DNA from: Streptomyces sp. DSM 15324 | GTDB lineage: Bacteria; Actinomycetota; Actinomycetes; Streptomycetales; Streptomycetaceae | Reading direction: 5' to 3' | NCBI RefSeq assembly: GCF_001514285.1 | Contig: NZ_KQ949032.1 | Coordinates: 346,717-410,716 of the forward strand | Length of the DNA stretch: 64,000 bases | Part shown: piece by piece, positions 42,258-50,559 of the stretch | How positions within the stretch are numbered: the stretch's first letter is position 1 | How the letters are laid out: each line of letters opens with the position of its first letter | Notes under the pieces: generated by a model | Database searches by the model: none | The model's input: only the letters and a program-made list of their open reading frames with translations | Told to the model about the DNA's origin: nothing | Position numbers and translations under genes: made by a program

Positions 42258-43631
42258 TTACGACCGGTAGGGGTTCTGGAGGGGATACGGCCCCGCCGGA
42301 TACCCGTACCCGTAGTACCCGTGCGGGGCGCTGTACCCCTGTGGGACGCCGTAACCGTGCGCGGCGCCGTACCCGTACCCGTAGACCGGCCCGGGCGCCA
42401 CGGGCACCGTCATCCGCGCCGCGTGGTCCAGCGCCGGGCGGGCGACCTCCCGGCGCCGCCACAGCTCGTTCAGCAGCTCCCGTTCCCGTACGACGAAGTC
42501 GTCGCCCGCCCGTCCGCTCCGCCCCCGGTGCCGCAGGAACGCCAGCGAGGTCGCGTACGCCTCGTACTCGGCGACCGCCCGCGCGGCTGGCCGCCCCAGA
42601 TGCCGCTTGGCGTACTCGCGGGCCAGCCGCCGCGCCCGCATGGAGCCGAGCGCGTACGGTTCGGCCGGGGTGAGCCAGCCGGCCGCCGCGTACGCGGGCA
42701 GCTCCTCGCGGACCGTGCGCAGCTCCCGCTGCCGGGTCCACACCGCCAGCCAGGTGAGCAGCCCGAACACGGGCACCATGAACGACGCGTACACCGCGAA
42801 GAACCCGAACTCGCCGAAGGTCGACGAGCCGTTCCACAGGGCGTGCATGCCCATCGCGAGGAGCAGCCCGCCCAGCGGGAACAGGACGCGGAGCACCGGC
42901 CGGCCGTGCCCGGAGCGCGCCGCGAGCCCGAAGCCGAGCCCGGTGAGCACCGTGAAGAGGGGGTGCGCGAACGGCGACATGACGATCCGCACGAAGAAGG
43001 TCGCGGCCGTCACGGAGGCGATGCCGCTGTCCCCGCTCAGCTGGTCGGTGCCGAACGCGGTGCCCAGATAGAGGATGTTCTCGGTGAACGCGAAGCCGGT
43101 GGCGGTGATCCCGGCGACGACCACCCCGTCGATCGGCCCGGTGAAGTCGCGTCTGCGGAAGAGGAACACGAGCAGGACCGCGGCGGCCTTGGCGGACTCC
43201 TCGACGACGGGCGCTATGACCGTCGCCCCGAGGGTGTCCGCGCCGGACGGATCCGCGGTGGCGGTGGCTATCCAGTGGGTGGCGAAGCTGTTGGCGACGA
43301 TCGCGATCAGCGCGGCCGCGCAGGCCCCCCAGGCGAAGGCGAACACCAGATTCCGCCAGGGCCCCGGCTCCACCCGGTCCAGCCAGCGGAAGGCGGCTAT
43401 CAGCAGCGGCACCGGAAGCACCGCGAGCCCCAGCCCGACCAGGAACCCCTCGGTGCCGGTCTGCTCCCGCACCAGCGCCAGGATCACCAGCCCCGACAGC
43501 GTGAGCAGCGTGATGAGCGCCCCGTACCGCACCCCTCTCCGCTGCCACCAGTGCACCCGCCGGAGCCGGGCGTCCTCGTCCGGGCCGCCCGGGGGCGGCG
43601 GGTACGGCGGAAACGGGTGACTGATGGCCAC
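42258..43631 (-). CDS. PrsW-family intramembrane metalloprotease
   Basis: Membrane protease of 457 residues with about eight spans. Signature motifs are APVVEESAKA (EExxK), FAFTENILY (FxxxEN) and AMGMHALWN, the catalytic set of PrsW, which cleaves anti-sigma factors in Bacillus. After the membrane domain come a charged cytoplasmic region and an unusual tail rich in Tyr-Gly (GYGYGAAHGYGVPQGYSAP). GTG 43631 was chosen; the N-terminus is Pro-rich (PFPPYPPPPGG). It could process an anti-sigma factor in this organism, but no partner lies next to it. Confidence 0.87.
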   Translation of the reverse strand: MAISHPFPPYPPPPGGPDEDARLRRVHWWQRRGVRYGALITLLTLSGLVILALVREQTGTEGFLVGLGLAVLPVPLLIAAFRWLDRVEPGPWRNLVFAFAWGACAAALIAIVANSFATHWIATATADPSGADTLGATVIAPVVEESAKAAAVLLVFLFRRRDFTGPIDGVVVAGITATGFAFTENILYLGTAFGTDQLSGDSGIASVTAATFFVRIVMSPFAHPLFTVLTGLGFGLAARSGHGRPVLRVLFPLGGLLLAMGMHALWNGSSTFGEFGFFAVYASFMVPVFGLLTWLAVWTRQRELRTVREELPAYAAAGWLTPAEPYALGSMRARRLAREYAKRHLGRPAARAVAEYEAYATSLAFLRHRGRSGRAGDDFVVRERELLNELWRRREVARPALDHAARMTVPVAPGPVYGYGYGAAHGYGVPQGYSAPHGYYGYGYPAGPYPLQNPYRS

Positions 43632-43678
43632 GGCATCGACCCTAACGAGGGAGGGGACTGTGGTGGACGGTCTGTCGG

Positions 43679-44554
43679 TCAGTGATCGCCGTGCTGTACG
43701 CGACGGAAGAGGAGGTCGTTCACCACATGACCCTTGTCCAGCCCCTGGCCCTCGAAACGGGTCAGCGGCCGGAACGCGGGACGGGGCGCGAAACCACCGT
43801 CGGCCTGCGTGTTCTCGAAGTCGGGGTGGGCGGTGAGGACGTCCAGCATCTGTTCGGCGTACGGCTCCCAGTCGGTCGCGCAGTGCACGGTCGCCCCCGG
43901 CCGCAGCCGCGTCGCGGCCAGAGCGAGGAACTCCGGCTGGATGAGGCGCCGCTTGTGGTGGCGCTTCTTCGGCCAGGGGTCGGGGAAGAAGACGCGCAGC
44001 CCGGCCAGCGAGTCGGGGGTCAGCATCTCCCGCAGCAGGATGATCGCGTCGCCGTTGGCGACCCGGACGTTGTCCGCCCCGGCCCGGTCGGCGAGGTTGA
44101 GCAGATTGCCCTGACCGGGGGTGTGCACATCCACGGCGAGGATATTGGTGTCCGGGTCGGCGACCGCCATCTGCGCGGTGGCCTCGCCCATCCCGAACCC
44201 GATCTCCAGCACCACGGGTCTGTCGTTCCCGAACAGCTCGCCGAGGTCGACGGCGTGCCCGTCGATGTCGAGGCCCCACCGCGACCACAGCCGCTGCAAC
44301 GCGTCGGCCTGCCCGGCCGTCACCCGGCTGCGCCGGGGCTGGAAGCTCCTGATCCGCCGCTCGAAGTGCGACCCGGCGGGGTCGGCCTTCGGGCCGTCGG
44401 GGAAGCGCGGCTCCCCCTTGGCCCGGGTGTGCCGGACGGACTCGCCGGGGTGGTGCTCGCCGCCGGGCGCGGGCCGGGGGACTTCGGGGGTGTTCACGGA
44501 ATCAGACACAGTGCCGTCGATTTTACTGCCGTGCGCCGGCCTCACCAGGGTCAC
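43679..44554 (-). CDS. trmB: tRNA (guanine-N7)-methyltransferase
   Basis: SAM-dependent methyltransferase that makes m7G46 in tRNA; 291 residues. SAM motif VVLEIGFGMGEATAQMA, then VDVHTPGQGNLL, the family block RVFFPDPWPKKRHHKRRLIQ, and TDWEPYAEQML. It has an N-terminal extension of about 85 residues, common in Streptomyces. GTG 44554 was chosen since GGAG lies 5 nt upstream and the start overlaps the previous stop by 4 nt; GTG 44509 (VSDSVNTPEV) is the alternative. Confidence 0.93.
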   Translation of the reverse strand: MTLVRPAHGSKIDGTVSDSVNTPEVPRPAPGGEHHPGESVRHTRAKGEPRFPDGPKADPAGSHFERRIRSFQPRRSRVTAGQADALQRLWSRWGLDIDGHAVDLGELFGNDRPVVLEIGFGMGEATAQMAVADPDTNILAVDVHTPGQGNLLNLADRAGADNVRVANGDAIILLREMLTPDSLAGLRVFFPDPWPKKRHHKRRLIQPEFLALAATRLRPGATVHCATDWEPYAEQMLDVLTAHPDFENTQADGGFAPRPAFRPLTRFEGQGLDKGHVVNDLLFRRVQHGDH

Positions 44555-45753
44555 CGGGTCTCCAGCACCTCCAGGGCCCTGCGGGCCACCTCCCGGCCGA
44601 TCGGCAGCGAGGCCGTCGCCGCCGGGGAGGGAGCGTTCAGCACGTGCACCGCGCGGGCGCCCTCACGGATCAGGAAGTCGTCCACCAGGCCGCCGTCCCG
44701 CAGCACGGCCTGCGCCCGCACGCCCGCGTCCGCCCGCACCAGGTCCGTCTCGCCGACCGCCGGCAACAACCGCCGCACCGCCTGCACGAACGCCCCCTTG
44801 GACACCGACCGCCGCAGCTCGCCGGCCCCGTACCGCCAGTGCCGGCGTCCCATCCGCCACACCCCGGGCCACGCCGCCGTCGCCAGCGCCTCCCGGGGCC
44901 GTACGACGCCCCAGTCGTACCCCTCGCGGGCCAGGGCCGGCACGGCATTGGGGCCGACGTGCACCCCGCCGTCGATCCCTCTGGTCAGATGGACCCCGAG
45001 GAACGGGAATGCCGGATCGGGCACCGGGTACACAAGTCCGCGCACCAGGTCGGGCCGCGCCAGCTCGTAGTACTCGCCCCGGAACGGCACGATCCGCACC
45101 TCCGGCTCGTCCCCGGTCATCCGGGCGATCTCGTCGCAGTACAGCCCCGCGCAGTTCACCAGTGCACGGCCCCGCACCACGTCCCCGCGCGCGGTGAGCA
45201 CGGCCACACCCCGCTCCGGCCGCCGGTCGATCCGCACCACCTCGGCGCCGTACCTGAGCTCCGCCCCGGAGGCCTCGCCGAGCCGGTGGGCGACCGCCGT
45301 GTAGTCGCAGATGCCGGTCGTCCCGACATGGATCGCGGCGAGTCCCCGCACCTCCGGCTCGTACTCCGCGATCTGCGCGGTGCCCAGCTCCCGCACGGGT
45401 ATGCCGTTCTCCCGGCCGCGCTGAACGAGCCCGTGCAGGCGGGGCAGCTCGTCCCGCTCGGTGGCGACGATCAGCTTGCCGGTGACGGCGTGCGCGATGC
45501 CGTACTCCGCGCAGAACTTGGTCATCTCCGCGGCGCCCCGCACCGCGTACCGCGCCTTCAGCGAGCCCGGCCGGTAGTAGATCCCGCTGTGGATCACCCC
45601 GCTGTTGCGCCCGGTCTGGTGCCGGGCGGGGCCCGGCTCCTTCTCCAGCACGGTGACCCGGGTTCCCGGCGCTGCGCGGGAGATCGCATACGCGGTCGAC
45701 AGCCCGACGATCCCCCCGCCGATCACGAGCACGTCACAGTCGTATGCCACCAC
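44551..45753 (-). CDS. lhgO: L-2-hydroxyglutarate oxidase
   Basis: FAD-dependent enzyme of about 400 residues that oxidises L-2-hydroxyglutarate to 2-oxoglutarate. FAD motif DVLVIGGGIVGLSTAYAI, the family signature RHQTGRNSGVIHSGIYYRPG, then ALVNCAGLYCDEIARM, VHLTRGIDGGVHVGPNA and a C-terminal NAPSPAATASLPIG. Start GTG 45753 is favoured by GGAGG 8 nt upstream; GTG 45768 would add five residues. Translationally coupled to trmB. Confidence 0.92.
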   Translation of the reverse strand: MVAYDCDVLVIGGGIVGLSTAYAISRAAPGTRVTVLEKEPGPARHQTGRNSGVIHSGIYYRPGSLKARYAVRGAAEMTKFCAEYGIAHAVTGKLIVATERDELPRLHGLVQRGRENGIPVRELGTAQIAEYEPEVRGLAAIHVGTTGICDYTAVAHRLGEASGAELRYGAEVVRIDRRPERGVAVLTARGDVVRGRALVNCAGLYCDEIARMTGDEPEVRIVPFRGEYYELARPDLVRGLVYPVPDPAFPFLGVHLTRGIDGGVHVGPNAVPALAREGYDWGVVRPREALATAAWPGVWRMGRRHWRYGAGELRRSVSKGAFVQAVRRLLPAVGETDLVRADAGVRAQAVLRDGGLVDDFLIREGARAVHVLNAPSPAATASLPIGREVARRALEVLETR

Positions 45754-45851
45754 CGGCACCACCTCCACCCTCGATAGTGCACTGCGCCACTGACAGAGCC
45801 TTCAAACGCAGGACGGCGCAGCTCACCTCAGGGGGCGGGCACCCCTTCCCG

Positions 45852-47276
45852 CTAGGCCGGAGCCATCAACAGCGGCCGTGCCCGCTCCCGCAGCTCCACG
45901 ACCCTCGGCTCGTCCCCGTACGGCTCCAGCCGATGCAGCAGGTCCTTCACGTACTCGGTGGTCCGCGCGGACGAGATCCGCCCCGCGACCTCCACCGCGC
46001 GCACGCCCTGCTCGCACGCCGCGTCGAGGTTCCCCGACTCCAGCTCGGCGACCGCGGACACGACCAGCCTCAGGCCGTGCGAGCGCACGAACTCCTCCGT
46101 CGGCTGCGAGAGCGCCTGCTCGGTGAAGCGCCGTACCTGCCGCGGCGCCTTCAGGTCCCGGTAGCACTCGGCCGCGTCGGCGGCGAACCGGTCGTACGAA
46201 TAGAACCCGAGCCACGAGGGGTCGTGATCCCCCTCCCGCGCCCGCTCCAGCCAGCTCTCCGCCGCCTTCAGCGCCGCCCCGGCGGCCTGCGCGTCCCCCG
46301 CGCGGGCGTGCGCGCGTGCCTCGACGAGCCGGAAGAAGCTCATGGTGCGGGCGGTCGCCAGCCCCCGGTTGCGCTCCAGGGCGGCCTGCGCGAGGTCCAC
46401 GCCCTCGTCGCCGAACCCCCGGTAGGTCGCCTGGAGCGACATCGACGCCAGCACATACCCCCCGAGCGGTACGTCCGCCGCCGCGCGCGCGAGCCGCAGC
46501 GCCTGGATGTAGTACCGCTGGGCGGCCTCCTGCTGACCGGTGTCGAAGGCCATCCACCCCGCCAGCCGCGTCAGTTCGGCGCTCGCCCCGAACAGGGCGC
46601 GCCCGACCTCGTCGGAGTAGGCGCCCAGCAGCAGCGGCGCCGCCTCCACGCGGAGGCACTCGGGGACCATCGACGAACGCCAGTCCCCGCCGCCGTACTT
46701 GGAGTCCCACCGTCTGGCGTCCTCTGCGGCCTCCCGCAGCTTCTGCACATCGCTGTGGCCGACTTTGAGCGGTGCGCCGGTCCCCTCCAGGGAGTGGGCC
46801 TCACGCGCCACCGAACTGTCGGCCGGGGTTATCAGCCAGCGCGACGCGGGCGTTGCGTATGCGCTTACTGCGAATGATCCGGCCAGGGACTGCCAGATGC
46901 CCCCCGAACCGGCCCGGCGGCCGGCCAGGTCGAGGCGGTAGAGCTCCGTCGCCGAGCGCACGGCCTGGGCCACGTCCCTGGGGAAGGCGAGACCCACTTC
47001 GGGCGCGGGGTCCGCGTCGGCCAGGCCGATCTCGTGGAGCGGCACCGGGCGGCCGAGCTTCTGCCCGATGGCGGCCGCGATGAGGTGCGGCGCGGCGCCC
47101 TGCGGCACCATGCCCTTCGACACCCAGCGCGCCACGGACGTCTTGTCGTAGCGAAGAGTCAACCCGCGTTGAGCGCCAAGGTCGTTGACGCGTCGCGCGA
47201 GTCCTGCGTTGCTGATTCCCGCGAGGGCGAGAACGGCGCCGAGCTTTTCGTTCGGCCCGCGTTGCTCCCTGGACAT
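45852..47276 (-). CDS. NsdA/sporulation-associated TPR regulator
   Basis: Cytoplasmic protein of 474 residues. The N-terminal 70 residues hold an HTH-like segment (LGAVLALAGISNAGLARRVN) and a domain common to this actinobacterial family (GLTLRYDKTSVARWVSKGMV). The rest is alpha-helical with TPR-like repeats (AAQRYYIQALRLARAAADVP, AWLER.. and FRLVEARAHARAGDAQAAGA). Relatives include the Streptomyces NsdA regulator, which lowers sporulation and antibiotic production. ATG 47276 has GAGGGG 7 nt upstream. Confidence 0.82.
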   Translation of the reverse strand: MSREQRGPNEKLGAVLALAGISNAGLARRVNDLGAQRGLTLRYDKTSVARWVSKGMVPQGAAPHLIAAAIGQKLGRPVPLHEIGLADADPAPEVGLAFPRDVAQAVRSATELYRLDLAGRRAGSGGIWQSLAGSFAVSAYATPASRWLITPADSSVAREAHSLEGTGAPLKVGHSDVQKLREAAEDARRWDSKYGGGDWRSSMVPECLRVEAAPLLLGAYSDEVGRALFGASAELTRLAGWMAFDTGQQEAAQRYYIQALRLARAAADVPLGGYVLASMSLQATYRGFGDEGVDLAQAALERNRGLATARTMSFFRLVEARAHARAGDAQAAGAALKAAESWLERAREGDHDPSWLGFYSYDRFAADAAECYRDLKAPRQVRRFTEQALSQPTEEFVRSHGLRLVVSAVAELESGNLDAACEQGVRAVEVAGRISSARTTEYVKDLLHRLEPYGDEPRVVELRERARPLLMAPA

Positions 47277-47982
47277 TGCGCCACCCCTCGACACATCCGG
47301 CTGCCGCTCTGGCATAACCACGCGGCATTCGTAAACCCAGCGTAGTTCGCCGCATCCCAAGCGTTAAGGGGCATTCTGCCGGTTGGCGGGATTGTGGTCC
47401 GTACGCGAGTGCGGGCTTCGGCACGGTCCGTCGCCGCGTGCTCCCGCTGTGTGGCCGTGCGCCTGCGTGTGCGCTCTTCTCCGGCCATCGGGGGAGCGGT
47501 TCCATGGGTCGTGCGTGGGTCGGCCCGCTGTACTGGATCCAGTGGGCTGGGGGACACCGCCGCCTTCATCCCCGCGGGCGGCGGAGCGGTCCGGGAGGCG
47601 CTTTCCGTCTCCCGGGCCGGCGCGGTCCGTGACGGGCACGCGCGCGTGCACGGAGCGTGTGCGAGGCCTGCGCACGGGACGACCGACGGGACTCGCCCGC
47701 GCCGGATTTGGCTGAAAATCGACCCCGCGTTCCATGGGTGACAACGCCTCCGACCATGGAAATCGAGGGCGCACAGGGCGACTTGAGGGAGCGTACCGGG
47801 GGCGCATTCATGTCGCAGACGCCGGGGTCCCCCCGGCCGCGCGGGCCGGCGCCGCCCCATCGAGGCGGGCGCACTCCCCGGATCACAAGCGGCGTCGCCT
47901 CCCTCTGCGGCGCGTTCTTCGTGGCAGCATGGTGAACCGTTCGTACGGTGCACTCGGTTGTCCACGGCCCGTGGAGGCGTCG
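47277..47982. promoter_or_regulatory. Divergent intergenic region
   Basis: About 700 bp between the NsdA-like gene and the asparagine-synthetase-like gene. It must contain both promoters; no motif was convincing. Short frames here are Arg/Pro-rich and unsupported. Confidence 0.35.
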
Positions 47983-50088
47983 ATGCGGTGGTTGGTGGGA
48001 TGGAGCAGCACCGCCGCGGGTGCGCTGGGCGGGGCCGTCGGCCACGACAACGGCGACACCTACGGCGGTCGGATCGGCCACGACGGCGAGGCCTTGCAAC
48101 CCGTCGGCTCCCAACTCCTGTGGGGCGACCCCGATCCGCTGTGGGCGGTCGGCGACTGGCGCCCCGACGAGGTACGGGTGGTCAAGGCCGACGCCCAGAC
48201 CCGGATCGCGGTCCTCGGCACCTGCGGGGCGAGCGACGAGCAGCTGCGCGTCGGGCTGTTCGCCGCGCGCGGGGGCGCACTGCGCCACCTGACGGCCTGG
48301 CCCGGCAGCTACACCGCCGTCGTCCAGGTCGGCCGCCGGGTCACCGTCTGCGGCGATCTCGCGGGCGCCCGCCCGGTCTTCCACACCCCCTGGGCAGGCG
48401 GAACCGCCTACGCCACCGCCGCGCTGCCGCTCGCCGACCTCATCGAGGCCAACCTCGACTTCGCCCACCTGGCCGCCCTCCTGGCCGCCCCGGACGTCCC
48501 CGCCGCCCTGCACGACTCCACCCCGTACGACGGCGTGCGGCGCGTTCCGCCGGGGCATGCGCTGATCCTGCGCGCCGGGGCGCGTGAGATCGCCGGCTAC
48601 GACCCGGTCGCGTCCCTCGCCGTGGCGGCGCCGCCGGCCGACCCGGACAGCGCGGTCGACGCGGTGCGCGACGCGCTCGTAGACGCCGTACGCGCGCGTC
48701 TGTCCGCGCCCAGACACGTGCCCGACATCGATCCCGGTCCCGTGCCCGGAATGGGTCCCGCCGAACGACGCGCCGCGCGCGGGATGCCGGTACCGGGCAT
48801 CGGCGCCGACCTCTCCGGCGGCCCGGCCTCCGGCACGCTGGCGCTGCTGGCGGCCGGCCTGCCCGGGATGCCGGGCACCCTCCTCGGCCACGGCACCGGC
48901 GCGGGGGAGCGGCTGCTGGCCGTCACCTTCAACGACCTGACCACCCGCGCGCGTGCGGAGGAACTGCAACGGGCCGGAGCCCTGGCGGCCAACCCGCGCC
49001 TGCACCACGTCGTCGTGACCGGCGCCGAGGAGACCCTGCCGTACGCCGACCTGGACGGCCCGCTGACCGACGAACCCGGACCCAGCCTGGTGACCGCCGC
49101 CCGCCACCGCGCGCGCCTTGCGGCGGGCAGCGCCGACCACTTCACCGGCCACGGCGCCCGCCAGGTCCTGGACGCCCACCCGGCCCGCCTCGCGGACCTG
49201 CTCATGGACCGCAAACGCCGTCACCTGGTCCGCCCCGTGGCCGCCCTCACCAAGGCCGACGGCTCGGTGCTCGTCCCCGCGCGCGTGTACGGCGCGGCCC
49301 GAAGACTCGCCCGTACGCCGTACCGCGCGGGCGTCGAGAACCTCGCCGAGCGCCTCCTGCACCGCAGCTTCGAGGACGATCCGGGGGGCGCGGTCGGTGC
49401 CTCCCTCGCGGCACTGACCTGGGCCGGGCCCGGCCCGGCGGCGCGCTGGCTGACGGGGGAGGCGCTGGCTGAAGTATCGGTTCTTCTGCAGAATTCGGCC
49501 CATCGCGCCGGCGTCGGCCCCGGCCAGCGCCCGGGCGACTACCGCGCGCGTGCCGCCCTCACCCGGCACGCGGCCGACCTGCGCATCCTCGAACAGGCCG
49601 CCGAGATCCGCTCCCAGCGCCTGCACGCCCCCTTCCTCGACAACCAGGTCGTCCGCGCCTGCCGCGCCCTCCCCGAGACCCTGCGTGTGCAGCCGGGCGC
49701 GCGTGCCGCGATCCTGCGGACCGTCCTCAAGGGCGCCGGCATCACCGACCTGCCGCCCGGCTGGGGCGCCCCCGCCCACGGCACCACCGCCACGACCGCC
49801 CGCAACGGCCTCCGTCTCGCCGCCGACCCCCTCCTCACCCTCTTCGACGCGCCCCTCCTCGCGGAGGCGGGCCTGATCGAGGCGCGGGTCGTCCGCAAGG
49901 CGGTCCGCGCGGCGGCCTCCGGCGAACCCCTCCCCCTGGACGGCCTCGCCGACCTGATCTCGCTCGAACTCTGGCTCCGCCGCCTGCTCTCCCGCCGCGG
50001 CACCTGCTGGACCGGCACCCCGGCCCGCGCCCGCGCGGTACCGGCCGGCATCGCCCCGCAACGCCGGGCAGTGTCCTCCGGAGGCTGA
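47983..50088 (+). CDS. Asparagine-synthetase-like protein with altered PP-loop
   Basis: Protein of 701 residues. It begins MRWLVGWSS with no N-terminal Cys nucleophile, so it is not a glutaminase. The N-terminal third resembles the amidotransferase fold (WPGSYTAVVQVGRRVTVCGD, DGVRRVPPGHALI). The C-terminal part resembles the asparagine-synthetase ATP-PPase domain, but the PP-loop SGGxDS reads SGGPASG, with the Asp missing. FTGHGARQVLD and SQRLHAPFLDNQVVRACRAL match the synthetase/lasso-cyclase (McjC-like) family. ATG 47983 with GGAGG 5 nt upstream. Role unknown; it may not adenylate. Confidence 0.8.
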   Translation: MRWLVGWSSTAAGALGGAVGHDNGDTYGGRIGHDGEALQPVGSQLLWGDPDPLWAVGDWRPDEVRVVKADAQTRIAVLGTCGASDEQLRVGLFAARGGALRHLTAWPGSYTAVVQVGRRVTVCGDLAGARPVFHTPWAGGTAYATAALPLADLIEANLDFAHLAALLAAPDVPAALHDSTPYDGVRRVPPGHALILRAGAREIAGYDPVASLAVAAPPADPDSAVDAVRDALVDAVRARLSAPRHVPDIDPGPVPGMGPAERRAARGMPVPGIGADLSGGPASGTLALLAAGLPGMPGTLLGHGTGAGERLLAVTFNDLTTRARAEELQRAGALAANPRLHHVVVTGAEETLPYADLDGPLTDEPGPSLVTAARHRARLAAGSADHFTGHGARQVLDAHPARLADLLMDRKRRHLVRPVAALTKADGSVLVPARVYGAARRLARTPYRAGVENLAERLLHRSFEDDPGGAVGASLAALTWAGPGPAARWLTGEALAEVSVLLQNSAHRAGVGPGQRPGDYRARAALTRHAADLRILEQAAEIRSQRLHAPFLDNQVVRACRALPETLRVQPGARAAILRTVLKGAGITDLPPGWGAPAHGTTATTARNGLRLAADPLLTLFDAPLLAEAGLIEARVVRKAVRAAASGEPLPLDGLADLISLELWLRRLLSRRGTCWTGTPARARAVPAGIAPQRRAVSSGG

Positions 50089-50129
50089 GCCGCGGCTCTG
50101 CGGAGTGACGTGCGTCGCCCCCGCCGGGA

Positions 50130-50519
50130 TGCGGGCGCCGTGCGGGCGCGGGCCGGCTGGTGGCCGGTTGCGCAGTGCCGAGTGTCTTTTTTGGGGGGAG
50201 TCGCCGGGCTGCTGGGGGTCCGGGAATCGCCCTGCTCGGGGTCGGCGGAGGGTGATCGGGAGCCGGGGTCCAGTGCTCCGGGCTCCCGGGCCGACACCTC
50301 GGCGGCTCTGGGGCGTGTGGCGCGTCCCTCTTGCCCTGATGTGTCCGTCGTGCGGGCGCGGCCGGTCGCCGGTGGCCGGTTGGGCAGTCCCGCGCCCCTG
50401 GGGGGGCAGTCGCCGGGCTGCTGGGGTCCGGGAATCGCTCTGCTCGGGGTCGGCGGAGGGTCACCGGGGTGAGCCGGGGTCCAGTGGTCCGGGCTCCCGT
50501 CCGACACCCCGCCGCGCAA
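50130..50519. repeat. Imperfect tandem duplication of about 208 bp
   Basis: Two long similar blocks, roughly 50140-50300 and 50349-50519. Both contain GCGGGCGCGG..GGTGGCCGGTTG, then CGGGCTGCTGGGG..CGGGAATCGC, GCTCGGGGTCGGCGGAGGGT and CCGGGCTCCCG. No gene was found in 50089-50559; the duplication fills it. Confidence 0.7.
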
Positions 50520-50559
50520 ACCCCGTGCCCCCGCCGCAGCCCCCGGCGACAATGTCCCC

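Noticed and set aside
47394..47741. Short plus-strand frames in the NsdA-like/asparagine-synthetase-like gap
   Set aside because: Composition dominated by Arg, Ala, Gly and Pro, no Shine-Dalgarno, no recognisable motif.
47277..50088. Lasso-peptide cluster around the asparagine-synthetase-like gene
   Set aside because: No precursor peptide, RRE protein or B2-type protease was found within the neighbourhood.
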